Source of the DNA: Histomonas meleagridis | Lineage: Eukaryota > Parabasalia > Tritrichomonadida > Dientamoebidae | Reading direction: 5' to 3' | Length of the DNA stretch: 64,000 nucleotides | Assembly: GCA_020186115.1 (NCBI GenBank) | Contig: WSYJ01000033.1 | Location: 124,001 to 188,000 of the forward strand | In this document: piece by piece, positions 1 through 9,844 of the stretch | How the letters are laid out: each line of letters opens with the position of its first letter | Numbering within the stretch: position 1 is the first letter of the stretch | Made by a program: the position numbers and the translations under genes | Notes under the pieces: model-generated | Told to the model about the DNA's origin: nothing | Seen by the model: only the letters and a program-made list of their open reading frames with translations | The model's database searches: none

Positions 1-143
1 ATGACGCTGTAACTTTGTATGAATGTATTCCTTATTTTAGAAAAAGATTTGACCAAAAAAAAATTTAATATATGAAACATCTCAAACAACTTTTGTTATT
101 ACGACTGCTAGCGCCAAAGCTCCGTGGGAAGACGGTGCGAATG

Positions 144-229
144 TCAGAATGACTTAGCGATGGTTTTTCATGTGGAAAACTGTTTCTTGATCATTTAATT
201 TGTCTATCGTTTGCCCACTGCTAGCAGTG
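144..229. promoter_or_regulatory. Dispersed conserved element, copy A, ending in a palindrome
   Basis: The stretch 144-217 matches 9845-9914 closely: both contain TCAGAATGAC, then a CGAT core, a T-run, TGTGGAAAAC, ATCATT and AATTTGTCTATCGTTTGCCC. In copy B the elements ACGATAG and CTATCGT form an inverted pair. Copy B lies about 100 bp upstream of a start codon, so a promoter role is inferred. Copy A is followed directly by a 14-bp perfect palindrome, CACTGCTAGCAGTG, at 216-229. No gene follows copy A closely; the 21-bp array comes next. Confidence 0.45.
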
Positions 230-270
230 CACCATTTTCGAGGTACCCACGAAAGATTCAAAACGGTCAT

Positions 271-535
271 GAAAAGATTTTAAACGGTTGCGAAAAGATT
301 TTAAACGGTTACGAAAAGATTTTAAACGGTTACGAAAAGATTTTAAACGGTTACGAAAAGATTTTAAACGGTTACGAAAAGATTTTAAACGGTTGCGAAA
401 AGATTTTAAACGGTTGCGAAAAGATTTTAAACGGTTGCGAAAAGATTTTAAATGGTTACGAAAAGATTTTAAACGGTTACGAAAAGATTTTAAACGGTTA
501 CGAAAAGATTTTAAACGGTTGCGAAAAGATTTTAA
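271..535 (+). repeat. 21-bp tandem array, 12 full units plus a partial one
   Basis: Twelve near-identical 21-bp units are followed by a 13-bp partial unit, and a degenerate unit precedes them at 251-270. Each unit contains GATTTTAAACGGTT followed by a G or A, so each carries AAACGG, the core of a Myb-type site. Units differ almost only at that one position. The unit is a multiple of three, so both strands can look open, but no start codon, family match or flanking coding signal supports a protein. The same AAACGG core lies just upstream of several genes in this window. Confidence 0.9.
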
Positions 536-1100
536 GCACGATTTCGCTATGTGTTGGATTAAATAAAATATTTCCTCAGATTTTTTTAGTCTTCATATGT
601 CAGACGAAATCGGCTACAAAAAATCACCAGAGGAAGAGAAGCATACATTTTTATTGGATAATACTTACATATATGTGTTTAATGAAGACAACAATAAAAT
701 ATGTATTGTGAAAGGAATAACCATGTAGTTTTCTCAAGTAACAAAACAATAAAACAATCAAAAAAAATTTTTTTTTCATTCAAACCACAAAAATTTTGCT
801 TTCAATAACAGTTCTTGGTTTATATATAAACTACAGAGAGAAGCATAAATAGACACATTCATAAAAAGCTAGAAATTCTAAAAAATTACTGGTAATTCAT
901 ATTCATTAAAACATAGATATCACATACAAAGAATTATAAATTTGTAGTTTTGGAATATTTTTTCACGACTTTTCATAAATTCACAGATAAATTGCATTTC
1001 AATTAATTAATTTATACATATGCATAATGATTATTTATGATGAGCTTATTATTTATTACATATAAAAAAATTATATTTTTATAAATTCAAATACTTTTTA
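536..1100. other. Gene-free AT-rich stretch
   Basis: About 565 bp between the 21-bp array and the 3' end of the minus-strand surface-protein gene. It is very AT-rich with short A and T runs and stops in all frames. I see no gene, RNA or clear repeat in it. Confidence 0.6.
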
Positions 1101-2000
1101 TTAAATCCATTGGTCTTTATCTTGCATCGCATTTTCATGCAACATTTCGTCAACTTTTTCAAAATCTGCAAATTCTTCTTCTTCGTTTTCACTTGAATTT
1201 GTTGAAAGTTCCCTTCCTTTGTGATTCCTGATCAAGAAAACAACAATACCAATGATAAGTAGAACACCTACCACTGATCCGCAAATAATTCCAATTAATG
1301 AGGTTTCAGAAAGTGTATATTCTGATACTGCTATTTCTCCTTCATCATAAAATGTGAAGAAATCAGAATAAAAACTATAAATCGTTGAATATTGGAGAAA
1401 TGTATAATCATAAAATACTAATTGTGTAGAAATATAAGTAATATGAATATTGATATGAGTCGTAATTAAAGTGTTTGTAATATGCTCAATGATTGAAAAC
1501 GAATTTGTTAATGAAACTATGAAAGTTATTGATGAATACAAATATGTATTGTTTGATAATGATGAATTTAATTGGACATATGTACTTGATTTTATGAATG
1601 AATTTGATTGGATATATGTATCTGTGTTTTTGAAACTACTGGATGGTGTGAATGTATATGATTGCTTAAAAGAACTTGAAGGCATATATGTTGTTGTGGT
1701 CAAACTACATGAATTCGTGAACGTAGTTGCTTCGGTAGAATAAGAAATTGACGTCGAATTAGAATGAACAGAAATACTTGATGAATTGATCCTTAAATTA
1801 GGGTTCAATTTCACCGATAAATGATCTTCTTGAGTAGCTTCCGTTCGCATTTTATGATCTGTTATTGAGGTTTCTGCCTTCATTGGGAAAATGTATATGA
1901 TTAATGATAGATATAAAACCATTGGTAAACAAAAAAATTGATGTGACAACGTTGTTCTTTCACAAAAACCTGAAACTGCTCGAGAACAAAAGCGTTTCAT
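1101..2000 (-). CDS. Ser/Thr-rich single-pass surface protein, BspA-tail type
   Basis: 299 residues from the first ATG; a second Met at residue 27 (position 1922) sits directly before a hydrophobic stretch (VLYLSLIIYIF) that would make a good signal peptide and may be the true start. The ectodomain is Ser/Thr/Asn-rich with loose repeats of the type TYIQSNSF. One membrane segment follows near residues 236-258 (LIGIICGSVVGVLLIIGIVVFL), then a basic stop-transfer stretch and an acidic cytoplasmic tail. The juxtamembrane block QYSTIYSFYSDFFT is shared with the broken BspA-like gene at 15.7-17.2 kb, so this is probably the tail module of the same surface family without leucine-rich repeats. Ligand and role are unknown. 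An ACCGTTT motif lies about 100 bp upstream at 2099-2105. Confidence 0.7.
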   Translation of the reverse strand: MKRFCSRAVSGFCERTTLSHQFFCLPMVLYLSLIIYIFPMKAETSITDHKMRTEATQEDHLSVKLNPNLRINSSSISVHSNSTSISYSTEATTFTNSCSLTTTTYMPSSSFKQSYTFTPSSSFKNTDTYIQSNSFIKSSTYVQLNSSLSNNTYLYSSITFIVSLTNSFSIIEHITNTLITTHINIHITYISTQLVFYDYTFLQYSTIYSFYSDFFTFYDEGEIAVSEYTLSETSLIGIICGSVVGVLLIIGIVVFLIRNHKGRELSTNSSENEEEEFADFEKVDEMLHENAMQDKDQWI

Positions 2001-2177
2001 CGTTGAATGAATTGAAAAACCTCAATTTTTTTTGACATATTTGAATTAAAGTCAATTCAATTTATTTATGGAGAGTTGTCATTTCAATTCAAAAAACAAC
2101 CGTTTCCCTCACAACTTACAAAAACAACATTTTCAAAACAGGAACTTTATTTACTCGTATAATAAAAACTATAAAAG

Positions 2178-3425
2178 TCATCTTGGGCTTTGAAAAGATT
2201 TTCTTGGAGTCGTAACGTACCGGTATGATTTAGTTGGGGTTGTATATAATGTTCCACTTGGCGATTTATATGGAGAATTAGGAATAAACCTTTGCACATT
2301 TTGGAAAGAATGGTTTAAAGTTTGCTGACTTGGAGTATTAAAACTCGAATTATTATATGGAGAACCAAATAATGAATTTCTTCGATATGGACTATCTTGC
2401 TCTATGGGTACTTCATCTGAAAGTTGATTAATTCTTAATATTTCGTCAGATGAAATTGTTGCTACAATACTTCCATCAATGCTAGAAATTATGTTTAATA
2501 TTTCAGCATTATGACTTTTATAATTAGCAATTCTTTGTAGATTTGTTGTATAAATACTCCATGTTCCATTTGCATGACTTGATATAATACCCCATTTTGT
2601 ATAACATAAACCAGTAACTGGTGAATTAGTATTGAGTTCGATAACTTCGTTTCTACGAATATTTATCATTCGAATAAAACCTGCATCATCACCAGTAAGA
2701 AGTATATTTGAAGAAATCCATGTAAGTGCATAAATATAGTTATCGAAATGAATAACATTCGGCTTTTCTTGTACTTTAATGACAATACATTTGTCACTTC
2801 CACAAGATGCAAGACAACGACCTTCAGGTGACCAACTTAATGAATAAACTTCACCTTCATGCGCTTTATATGAAATAAAAGGCTCTCCTTCAAGGTCATA
2901 AACATTGATAATACCATCATATCCACCAGTTGCGAAAAGTTGTGCTGAACATGATAGAGCAACTGCACGATTTTTGTGTTGATTGAGTGATTTAACTGCA
3001 CAACAACGAGTAACATCCCAAAATTCAACAAAACCATTAGCTGATAATGCTAGTAGATCATCTACCCAACAAAGAGAATTAATTGGAACTTTACTCTCCA
3101 TCAAGCGCCTAACTTTTTTATCTCTTAAAATATACACACAATAACCTAAAGCAATCGCAATAACATTATCCTTATTGATATCAATAAGTTTACATGGAAA
3201 GTCGTCAACAACACCTTCTGCATCAAGGTCTCTAATATAAATAGAAGGCTTGGATATTCTTTGGTCTTTTGAAGTATATGGAGAATTAAAATTATTGGGT
3301 GGTGTATTTTCTTTTGTTAATGTTGAACCAATACTGTATCTGTCACGTTTATATGGTGATGTTGATGATGTGGTTTTAGGAATTTTTGAAAAATTTTTGA
3401 AGCGTGGTGAGCTTGGGAAGCTCAT
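2178..3425 (-). CDS. Cdc20/Cdh1 (Fizzy-type) WD40 activator of the APC/C
   Basis: 415 residues. The N-terminus is disordered, with SP-rich sequence and DRYSIG near residue 28, resembling the C-box of Cdc20/Cdh1 that docks on the anaphase-promoting complex. The propeller begins with a family hallmark near residue 70: LDAEGVVDDF, then NVIAIALGYCVYI, matching the 'LDAPxLxDDxY...NVLAxxLxxxVYLW' pattern of Cdc20 and Cdh1. Several WD-like blades follow (GYDGIINVYD, AHEGEVYSLSWSPEG, SCGSDKC). The C-terminal ~75 residues are Ser/Pro/Asn-rich and end in SPR rather than the usual Ile-Arg tail. Known role of the family: it recruits cyclins and securin to the APC/C for ubiquitination. Cdc20 versus Cdh1 cannot be decided here. 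Confidence 0.82.
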   Translation of the reverse strand: MSFPSSPRFKNFSKIPKTTSSTSPYKRDRYSIGSTLTKENTPPNNFNSPYTSKDQRISKPSIYIRDLDAEGVVDDFPCKLIDINKDNVIAIALGYCVYILRDKKVRRLMESKVPINSLCWVDDLLALSANGFVEFWDVTRCCAVKSLNQHKNRAVALSCSAQLFATGGYDGIINVYDLEGEPFISYKAHEGEVYSLSWSPEGRCLASCGSDKCIVIKVQEKPNVIHFDNYIYALTWISSNILLTGDDAGFIRMINIRRNEVIELNTNSPVTGLCYTKWGIISSHANGTWSIYTTNLQRIANYKSHNAEILNIISSIDGSIVATISSDEILRINQLSDEVPIEQDSPYRRNSLFGSPYNNSSFNTPSQQTLNHSFQNVQRFIPNSPYKSPSGTLYTTPTKSYRYVTTPRKSFQSPR

Positions 3426-3810
3426 AATAACACCTTAACGTACAGATTACGACCGTTACCTTCAATCGGCACTTTTTCATTCATTTTTTTTGTCTCACTC
3501 TACAAATGAAAAATCCTTCAAATAATGACATTAAAGTTACATAAATTTAACAAGCAAAAATTCTCCCTGAATGATTTTTTAAGCTGTTTTGAATTTCAAG
3601 AAATGGATATTAAAATTTCATATGAAATTTACCGAATTTTGTCAAGTTGTTATAAGAATATGATAAAATTAACATCAGGTGATTTATAAATAACTATTAA
3701 TTTCATATTAAGCCTTTTCTACTTATATCCATGAAAAATAATGAAAAATTGCACGTTAAAAAACGCGTTATTTGCGGAATTATAACAAAATCAATTTTTT
3801 TATTATACAA
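3426..3810. promoter_or_regulatory. Intergenic region with a Myb-like motif near the Cdc20-like start
   Basis: 385 bp between two minus-strand genes. On the minus strand TAACGGT (3452-3458) lies about 27 bp before the Cdc20-like start codon. The rest is AT-rich with no gene seen. Confidence 0.4.
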
Positions 3811-6800
3811 TTATGAAAATATTTTAATCGAATGTGACAAGTTCACCAATTTTTCCTCGAGTTCCTTATCCGAGTGTTCCAAGTATAGCAAGTACTCATA
3901 TCTCCTCAAGTTTCTGTAGCACAAAATCACGTTTTTGTACCCATTTTCGTATGCGTCGTCGGCCAACTTCCTTAAAGACGCCTCATTATTCTGTGCGATT
4001 TTTACAATGTATCCGATACTTCTTAACTTATTCACGAATTGGTTTACGCTTTTTCTCAATTCGTCCCAATCATTTTGATTCAACAAATTTCTTTCTTCAT
4101 CGAAAATGTTTTTATTATTTTTATTATTATTATTATTCTCGATCACAAAACGTTTCCAATAGGGAATCACGAGAATTTTATCTCTATTTTTAATTGGTTT
4201 CGTATTTATCATGTTATAAATTTCATGGAAATATATTAAACAACTTGTGATCGAAGGTTCATTAATTATATTAATGGAACGATCGAGACTTTGTAATTGT
4301 TTAATGAAATCATTTCTTAATAAACCAATTCGACATATTAATATATCATTAATCAGAACTCGAATTGATATTCCATTATAATCGAATAGAAAAGGAGAAA
4401 ACAAATCAAAAACACAATTTTCACATAAGTTTAAGTTATTTATAATCGATATGAAGTCATCAGTAATATCTTTTCCTTTAATTTGATTCGATATTTCTGA
4501 TAATTTTATGATTTTGTTATTATTTATATCATTACATTTCTCTTTGATTTCATTTATGTTCATTTTGTCATGATAATAATCAATTGTAAGTTGTTGATTC
4601 GATATTATTAATTGAAGTTTAAAGTTTTCGTCGATTTTACTGATGAAATCTTTGATAAATTCGATGCATTCAAGAAGTTGCGTAATATCATTTTCATTAT
4701 TATTAACATTAACAATATCATATGTTAAAAATGTTTTTGGTTCTTCAATATGTTCTTCATATAAACTTAATATTTGTCCATATCGTGAATGCGTTATATT
4801 GTTTTTAAGGATTTCTTTAAACATGTATTCCCATGGTGATGACTTTAACGCATAAAGACTTCCATTGTTTAACATTAACTTAATCCCATTCGAACTGGCA
4901 GTCGTAAGTGGTTCAACAATTGGTGACTTAAATAATGAGCCGCCAAACAATCGTAAGTTCTCTGTAAACGATTCTAAAATTGTCGTTTTAAGTAAAGAGT
5001 TCGTTTCGAATTCTTTTTGTGTGATGCTTGGTTGATTGTCAACTAAAAACTGCTTCTTTCGGGTCTCCGAAAACAATGACTCAAGGACATCATTAGCAGC
5101 TTGACTTTGCTGAATATCAACTGAGGAGATTGCTACTAATAAATCACTGATGTTCTCTGTGGTAAGTTTGACTGTTATTAATGGGATGGAACGACTTTGG
5201 AGTAGCTCTCGTGCTGATGGTCGTTTCTCACTTGAAATTAAACTTGAAACAATTTGTTCAATTATTGGATATCTTTCGGCCCACTCTGTTGGGACAACAT
5301 GATCGTTAACAAGATTCCGTAGGATTCGCGCTCGTTCACTCATTGTAGAAAATCTGCACCAGATTTCAAATAAAATAATTCCAAATGAATACATGTCACT
5401 ACTTGTATTATATGGAGCGCCACGCATTACTTCTGGCGCAGTATATGGGAATGAACCCTGTATGCCTGTCGCCGACGCTTCTTCTTCAAGTAATGATGGA
5501 TTTTCAAAATTCGTCTTTAAACGGTCGCCTTCAACTCGTTTTTGTAATCGAGAAAGACCAAAATCACCAATTTTAGCATTACCAAACTCATCAATGAATA
5601 TGTTGGATGGTTTCATATCCCTATGTATAATTCCTAATTCATGAAGATATTGTAAACCTTCAAGAATTTGTCGAGTGATTTTCCATTGACGATTAGGATC
5701 CTTAAAGAAAGATTCATCATGAAAAAGAATTTCATCAAGACTTCGTCCTGAACAATATTCCATTTGCATAAATAAGAAACGCATATTTTGGTTAAAGATA
5801 AGTTTTTGTGGTTCATATTCTTCTTCCTCTTCCTCTTCTTCTTTTATTGATTCTTCTTCTTCTTCAGAATTATGTAAGTCTTCTTCAAGATTTTCTCCAT
5901 GATCAAACGATATGTAGTCATCGTCTCCTGTAAAGTATTCATTTGATGTATCGTCGAAGTAAAAATCATCAGAATGAAACGAAAATGAACTTGGACCAAA
6001 AACGATATTTCCGTCACTTTCATCATCTTCATCACCTCCACCATCACTGTCTTCGCTTTTAGGCCTTAAAGGTTGAGTTTCATCATCCCAATATTTAACA
6101 GTTTCTGTTGTTGAATCAACTCTCACAGTTGCTGTTAATGAATCATAAAGATCATCATCACCGAAGTGAAACGTTTCATATATTTCTTTTGCAGCTGCTG
6201 GTGTACACGTATCAATCCATGAAGAATAATAACGAACAACATAACGATGTTCAATACAAGAAAGAATTTTACATTCTCGCTTAAGAGATTCTTCACTATC
6301 TTCTTCTGTGATAGGAACACATTTTACCGCATAAATATTTTGGTCGAAATTATTTATCGCTTTGATTACACTTCCATATCCTCCATGACCGAGAGAATCA
6401 GCTATGGTAAAAAGTTTGAAAAAACGAGAATGAGAAATGGCACTTGGGTTTTCTGCATAAACAATATTTTTGGCAGTAATCATGTCACGGATGGATGGAA
6501 GTGTCTCTGAATGATTTGATAGAATATTTGTGATCTTTTGGAACATTTCTTGATAATAAGAAATTGGCTTTTTTGATGTGAGAAATCCAAGATCTTGTAA
6601 ACAAGCAATACAGCTATCTAAAGTTTGTTCACTTTCTTGGTTCTTTCCTCTTGCTTCAAGCGCCTTGTAAAAGAAAAACAATTGATATTCGTCAAAATTG
6701 GAAATGACATTTTCTTGTTGTGCTTTTTTTGTCTTTTTTTTGATTTGTGGCATGGATGGTGATTGATACATAGTGCTCATTCCATTTTGAAGAACAGAAA

Positions 6801-7092
6801 GTATCAATGAAATGAGTGGAGAAAGTGAACAAAATCCTTTTGTAATTTGAAGTTGTTGATTAATTTTTTTGGAAAGCCTTTCTATCTCGAATTTATCTAA
6901 ATTTCCTTCATCAACAATTTTCCATGTTAATATTTCTTGAGGATAATTCGGTGGAAATTGAAATTGAATCACAATAGTTGTCACTAAATTTGAAAAAGTA
7001 ACATTTATAGAGTCAGAAGAACTCATTTCTATTGACAAATTACTGTAAATCTTTTGTACAGTTAAGAACTCTTGCATTTGGCTTTCATTCAT
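3811..7092 (-). CDS. GCN2: GCN2-type eIF2alpha kinase
   Basis: 1093 residues. Residues 1-115 form an RWD domain (FPPNYPQE is the typical core). The kinase domain has a glycine loop GHGGYG at 235-240, the ATP lysine in YAVK at 257, a ~170-residue very acidic insert (about 300-425) between the N-lobe strands as in eIF2alpha kinases, the catalytic loop HRDMKPSN at 490-497, DFG at 510-512 and APE near 552. A C-terminal HisRS-like region follows (about 690-960; FGGSLFKSPIVEPL, HSRYGQIL). This order matches GCN2, which phosphorylates eIF2alpha when uncharged tRNA binds the HisRS-like part. GCN2 is usually longer (1500-1650 residues); the N-terminal pseudokinase appears to be missing. A Myb-like ACCGTTT lies only 9 bp upstream of the ATG. 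Confidence 0.88.
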   Translation of the reverse strand: MNESQMQEFLTVQKIYSNLSIEMSSSDSINVTFSNLVTTIVIQFQFPPNYPQEILTWKIVDEGNLDKFEIERLSKKINQQLQITKGFCSLSPLISLILSVLQNGMSTMYQSPSMPQIKKKTKKAQQENVISNFDEYQLFFFYKALEARGKNQESEQTLDSCIACLQDLGFLTSKKPISYYQEMFQKITNILSNHSETLPSIRDMITAKNIVYAENPSAISHSRFFKLFTIADSLGHGGYGSVIKAINNFDQNIYAVKCVPITEEDSEESLKRECKILSCIEHRYVVRYYSSWIDTCTPAAAKEIYETFHFGDDDLYDSLTATVRVDSTTETVKYWDDETQPLRPKSEDSDGGGDEDDESDGNIVFGPSSFSFHSDDFYFDDTSNEYFTGDDDYISFDHGENLEEDLHNSEEEEESIKEEEEEEEEYEPQKLIFNQNMRFLFMQMEYCSGRSLDEILFHDESFFKDPNRQWKITRQILEGLQYLHELGIIHRDMKPSNIFIDEFGNAKIGDFGLSRLQKRVEGDRLKTNFENPSLLEEEASATGIQGSFPYTAPEVMRGAPYNTSSDMYSFGIILFEIWCRFSTMSERARILRNLVNDHVVPTEWAERYPIIEQIVSSLISSEKRPSARELLQSRSIPLITVKLTTENISDLLVAISSVDIQQSQAANDVLESLFSETRKKQFLVDNQPSITQKEFETNSLLKTTILESFTENLRLFGGSLFKSPIVEPLTTASSNGIKLMLNNGSLYALKSSPWEYMFKEILKNNITHSRYGQILSLYEEHIEEPKTFLTYDIVNVNNNENDITQLLECIEFIKDFISKIDENFKLQLIISNQQLTIDYYHDKMNINEIKEKCNDINNNKIIKLSEISNQIKGKDITDDFISIINNLNLCENCVFDLFSPFLFDYNGISIRVLINDILICRIGLLRNDFIKQLQSLDRSINIINEPSITSCLIYFHEIYNMINTKPIKNRDKILVIPYWKRFVIENNNNNKNNKNIFDEERNLLNQNDWDELRKSVNQFVNKLRSIGYIVKIAQNNEASLRKLADDAYENGYKNVILCYRNLRRYEYLLYLEHSDKELEEKLVNLSHSIKIFS

Positions 7093-7516
7093 TGATTAAG
7101 ACCGTTTAAAGATTTTTTTCTTTTTCTTAAAAAATTCAAATTGGATAGTAAATTCGAGTTAGATCATATATTTTCCAAAGCTGGTAAAGTTCTTGATGCT
7201 AAACGTTTGTTTTCGCTGTTATTTTTGTTAATATACAAATAATGTGATTAAATAGAATCGCATTAATTCCAACATAAATTTGAAGCAAATGAACGTGTTA
7301 CTATTTTTCTTTATTTGTCATTTCATTTGTTATTTTGATCAATATATTGATAATTTTGGAAAATTATTTTAACTATAACAATTTTAATTACAAAAATCAA
7401 ATCTTTAGGAAAACTAAAAAGGCATCATGAAAAGCAAATGGGAAAGATTACTTGCTTGATAATTATTCCTATAACAAAAAAACATTTCCTGGGGCACCCT
7501 AAATGCAAAATAAAAA
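7093..7516. promoter_or_regulatory. Divergent intergenic region between GCN2-type and beta-helix genes
   Basis: 424 bp serving two divergent genes. On the minus strand TTTAAACGGT (around 7101-7110) is placed just before the GCN2-type ATG and is identical to the core of the 21-bp array at 271-535. Near the plus gene I see no clear motif. No gene or RNA is evident in the middle. Confidence 0.45.
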
Positions 7517-9688
7517 ATGGATGATCTCCCTCACCTTATTTCACTTTTAAGAGCAAGTCCTCAACCACTTACTGAAGAAGAAGAGGAAACATTACAGAAA
7601 ATCAAAAAAGCACTTGACACAACTACAACAACTAGTGAACATACAATATCTGATCTTGTTCCTCAAGAAATCAACTCAATTCCTGAACCATCACTTAAAA
7701 TTGCACAAACTAATGCACCAGATAGTAATACATTATTTTCAAATAAAAATGTTATTTCAGTTTCATCACATTCCAAAAACAAAACTATATCATCTGCAAT
7801 TGAAACAGCGCCAGAAAATAGTACTATTCTTATTTCTTCAGGCACTTATACAGAACAACTCACAATAAATGTTCCATTACATTTTGTTGCCAAAGGAAAT
7901 GTCAAACTTGATAACATACATTTTATACTTAGGTCTTCACTTCTTACACTTGAAGGATTTGAAATAACATCTGATAGTGAGATCTTTACATTAAATCGAG
8001 GACATCTAGCACTTTCCAAATGTGTTATTAGTAATGTATCTCAAACAAGACCAATCATAGTCTTAACATCCACTGCTACTGTTGAAATGATCGGATGTAC
8101 ATGTACGGCACAACACATCATCGAAACCCCCATCACAACATCACTGACTTTTCTGAACTCTACATTAAACGGCACCCTCACTTTTTGTAAGTCCGAAGCC
8201 ACTTTTAGTCATTGTGTACTTGATGGGCACGATGGGCCAACGATAGAATGTATCGGCTCTAATGTTAAAATCCTTAATACCACAATTCAAGGCTCATCAA
8301 ATGTTGGGTTAACAATTCGAGAACGTTCCCAATTTACAATAAATAATACAATTGTTACAGGTATACATGGAGTCGGTATATTAGTACATGGATTTTCAGG
8401 ACTTAATGGACAATGTATTCGATTCATATCATGTGAACAAGCAGCACTTATAGTAGCAAATGATGCACAAGCGAAAATTACTGACTGTTCAATCGTTAAT
8501 TGTGGTCATACAGGATGTGAAGTATTATCACAAGGAAGTTTAGAGTTAACAGAAACGTGGATATCTAATTCATCGAGTAGTTGTATTTTATGTGATGAAA
8601 AGAGTTTCTTTAATGCTACAAAATGTCGAATTACTAAAAGTCAACGACATGGAATTGAAGCAGGTAATGGATCAACTTTACGTTTAAATGATACCATTAT
8701 TGATGACTGTAAATATTTTGGAGTATTATTAACAAATTCGAAGCTCACAGGTAAATCATGTGAATTTCGAGGTAACAAAGACACCAATTTTTATGCTGAT
8801 GATCATTCATGGGTCGAATTAACGAATTGTAATTTCCTTAAATCTGGAGGCGATGGATTATCCGCCGATACCGAAAGTATGGTTATCTGTAATCATAATT
8901 TCTTTAATGAGAACGAAGGTTATGGAGTTACAGTTTTATCTTGTCGAGATGCGAAGTTTCAAACTTCTGTATTTCATAAGAATAAACAAGGCGGCCTCTT
9001 TTTCGAGTCCACCAAACAAATGGTTATTGATGAATGTATTATTAATTCTAATTCAATGACAATATCAAGTGTCGATAATTCTGTTATTAGATTAACATCT
9101 ATGAATCATGCGTCAACAAAATTCGGCGATAAATCAACTCAACATGTTGATATATTAAACAAATCAAATGTTACTTTCGAAGAAAACACATTTCTATATT
9201 CCACCTTAAAAGTGAAAAATTCGACGGCAACAATTCGTCAAAATAAAATTTCACATGCTTCAAGCTTTGCGATTAATGGAGAATATGCACATTTAACTAT
9301 CGAATCGAATGAATTGTTCAAGAATAGAGCTGTTTTATATGTTAAAGATAATTCGGACGTGCATTTCTTTAATAATAAAATTTCAAACGTATTGCCGAAA
9401 TCAAAATCAGATCCAAACAAACAAAGAGTTATATACATAAAGGCTTTCACTAAGGGTTCACTTGATGGCAATACTATTAATGGTGAATATGATTATGCAA
9501 TAGCTATCGATGGTCAATCGAATATCGATGCAAGAGCAAACCAAATACAATGCGGCTCCAGTGGAACTATTCTTTACACAGGAGTGTCGAGTGGTGTGTG
9601 CGAGGATAATTCATTCACTGGTAAGGCTTTGGCGAAACCAATTTGGGTGACTCCTGGATGTAATGTAATAATTCGATCCCCGAAGTAA
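7517..9688 (+). CDS. Right-handed beta-helix repeat protein
   Basis: 723 residues with no signal peptide or membrane segment, so probably cytosolic. Residues 1-90 are a low-complexity leader with an acidic patch (TEEEEETLQ) and Thr-rich sequence. From about residue 95 the protein is built of short ~22-25-residue coils with regular hydrophobic, Asn and Gly positions (for example TISSAIETAPENSTILISSGTY, then many xxTxCxIxNSSSxGI-type turns), the pattern of pectate-lyase-like parallel beta-helices (Beta_helix/NosD/CASH). Cytosolic eukaryotic members such as FBXO11 use such a helix to bind substrates, but no F-box is visible here, so no substrate can be named. No catalytic residues of polysaccharide lyases were recognised. 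Confidence 0.75.
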   Translation: MDDLPHLISLLRASPQPLTEEEEETLQKIKKALDTTTTTSEHTISDLVPQEINSIPEPSLKIAQTNAPDSNTLFSNKNVISVSSHSKNKTISSAIETAPENSTILISSGTYTEQLTINVPLHFVAKGNVKLDNIHFILRSSLLTLEGFEITSDSEIFTLNRGHLALSKCVISNVSQTRPIIVLTSTATVEMIGCTCTAQHIIETPITTSLTFLNSTLNGTLTFCKSEATFSHCVLDGHDGPTIECIGSNVKILNTTIQGSSNVGLTIRERSQFTINNTIVTGIHGVGILVHGFSGLNGQCIRFISCEQAALIVANDAQAKITDCSIVNCGHTGCEVLSQGSLELTETWISNSSSSCILCDEKSFFNATKCRITKSQRHGIEAGNGSTLRLNDTIIDDCKYFGVLLTNSKLTGKSCEFRGNKDTNFYADDHSWVELTNCNFLKSGGDGLSADTESMVICNHNFFNENEGYGVTVLSCRDAKFQTSVFHKNKQGGLFFESTKQMVIDECIINSNSMTISSVDNSVIRLTSMNHASTKFGDKSTQHVDILNKSNVTFEENTFLYSTLKVKNSTATIRQNKISHASSFAINGEYAHLTIESNELFKNRAVLYVKDNSDVHFFNNKISNVLPKSKSDPNKQRVIYIKAFTKGSLDGNTINGEYDYAIAIDGQSNIDARANQIQCGSSGTILYTGVSSGVCEDNSFTGKALAKPIWVTPGCNVIIRSPK

Positions 9689-9844
9689 ATAATTTTGTTG
9701 GATAAGTAAAAAGAACTCATTTAATCTAAATTTTTTTAAACTATTCGTCATAATAAGAAATAATGATCAGAAAAAAGAAAAATATTTAAAGATCGATTAG
9801 AGAAATTGAACATTACTGTTAATGACACCATAATAATAGAGATT

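Noticed and set aside
211-711. Open frames of 166 and 92 codons across the 21-bp array
   Set aside because: They exist because the repeat unit is a multiple of three. There is no ATG for the longer one, no domain and no coding-like sequence after the array.
3731-4239. Several plus-strand open frames opposite GCN2
   Set aside because: Shadows of the minus-strand gene, rich in Phe/Ile/Tyr as expected for antisense of Asn/Lys-rich coding sequence.
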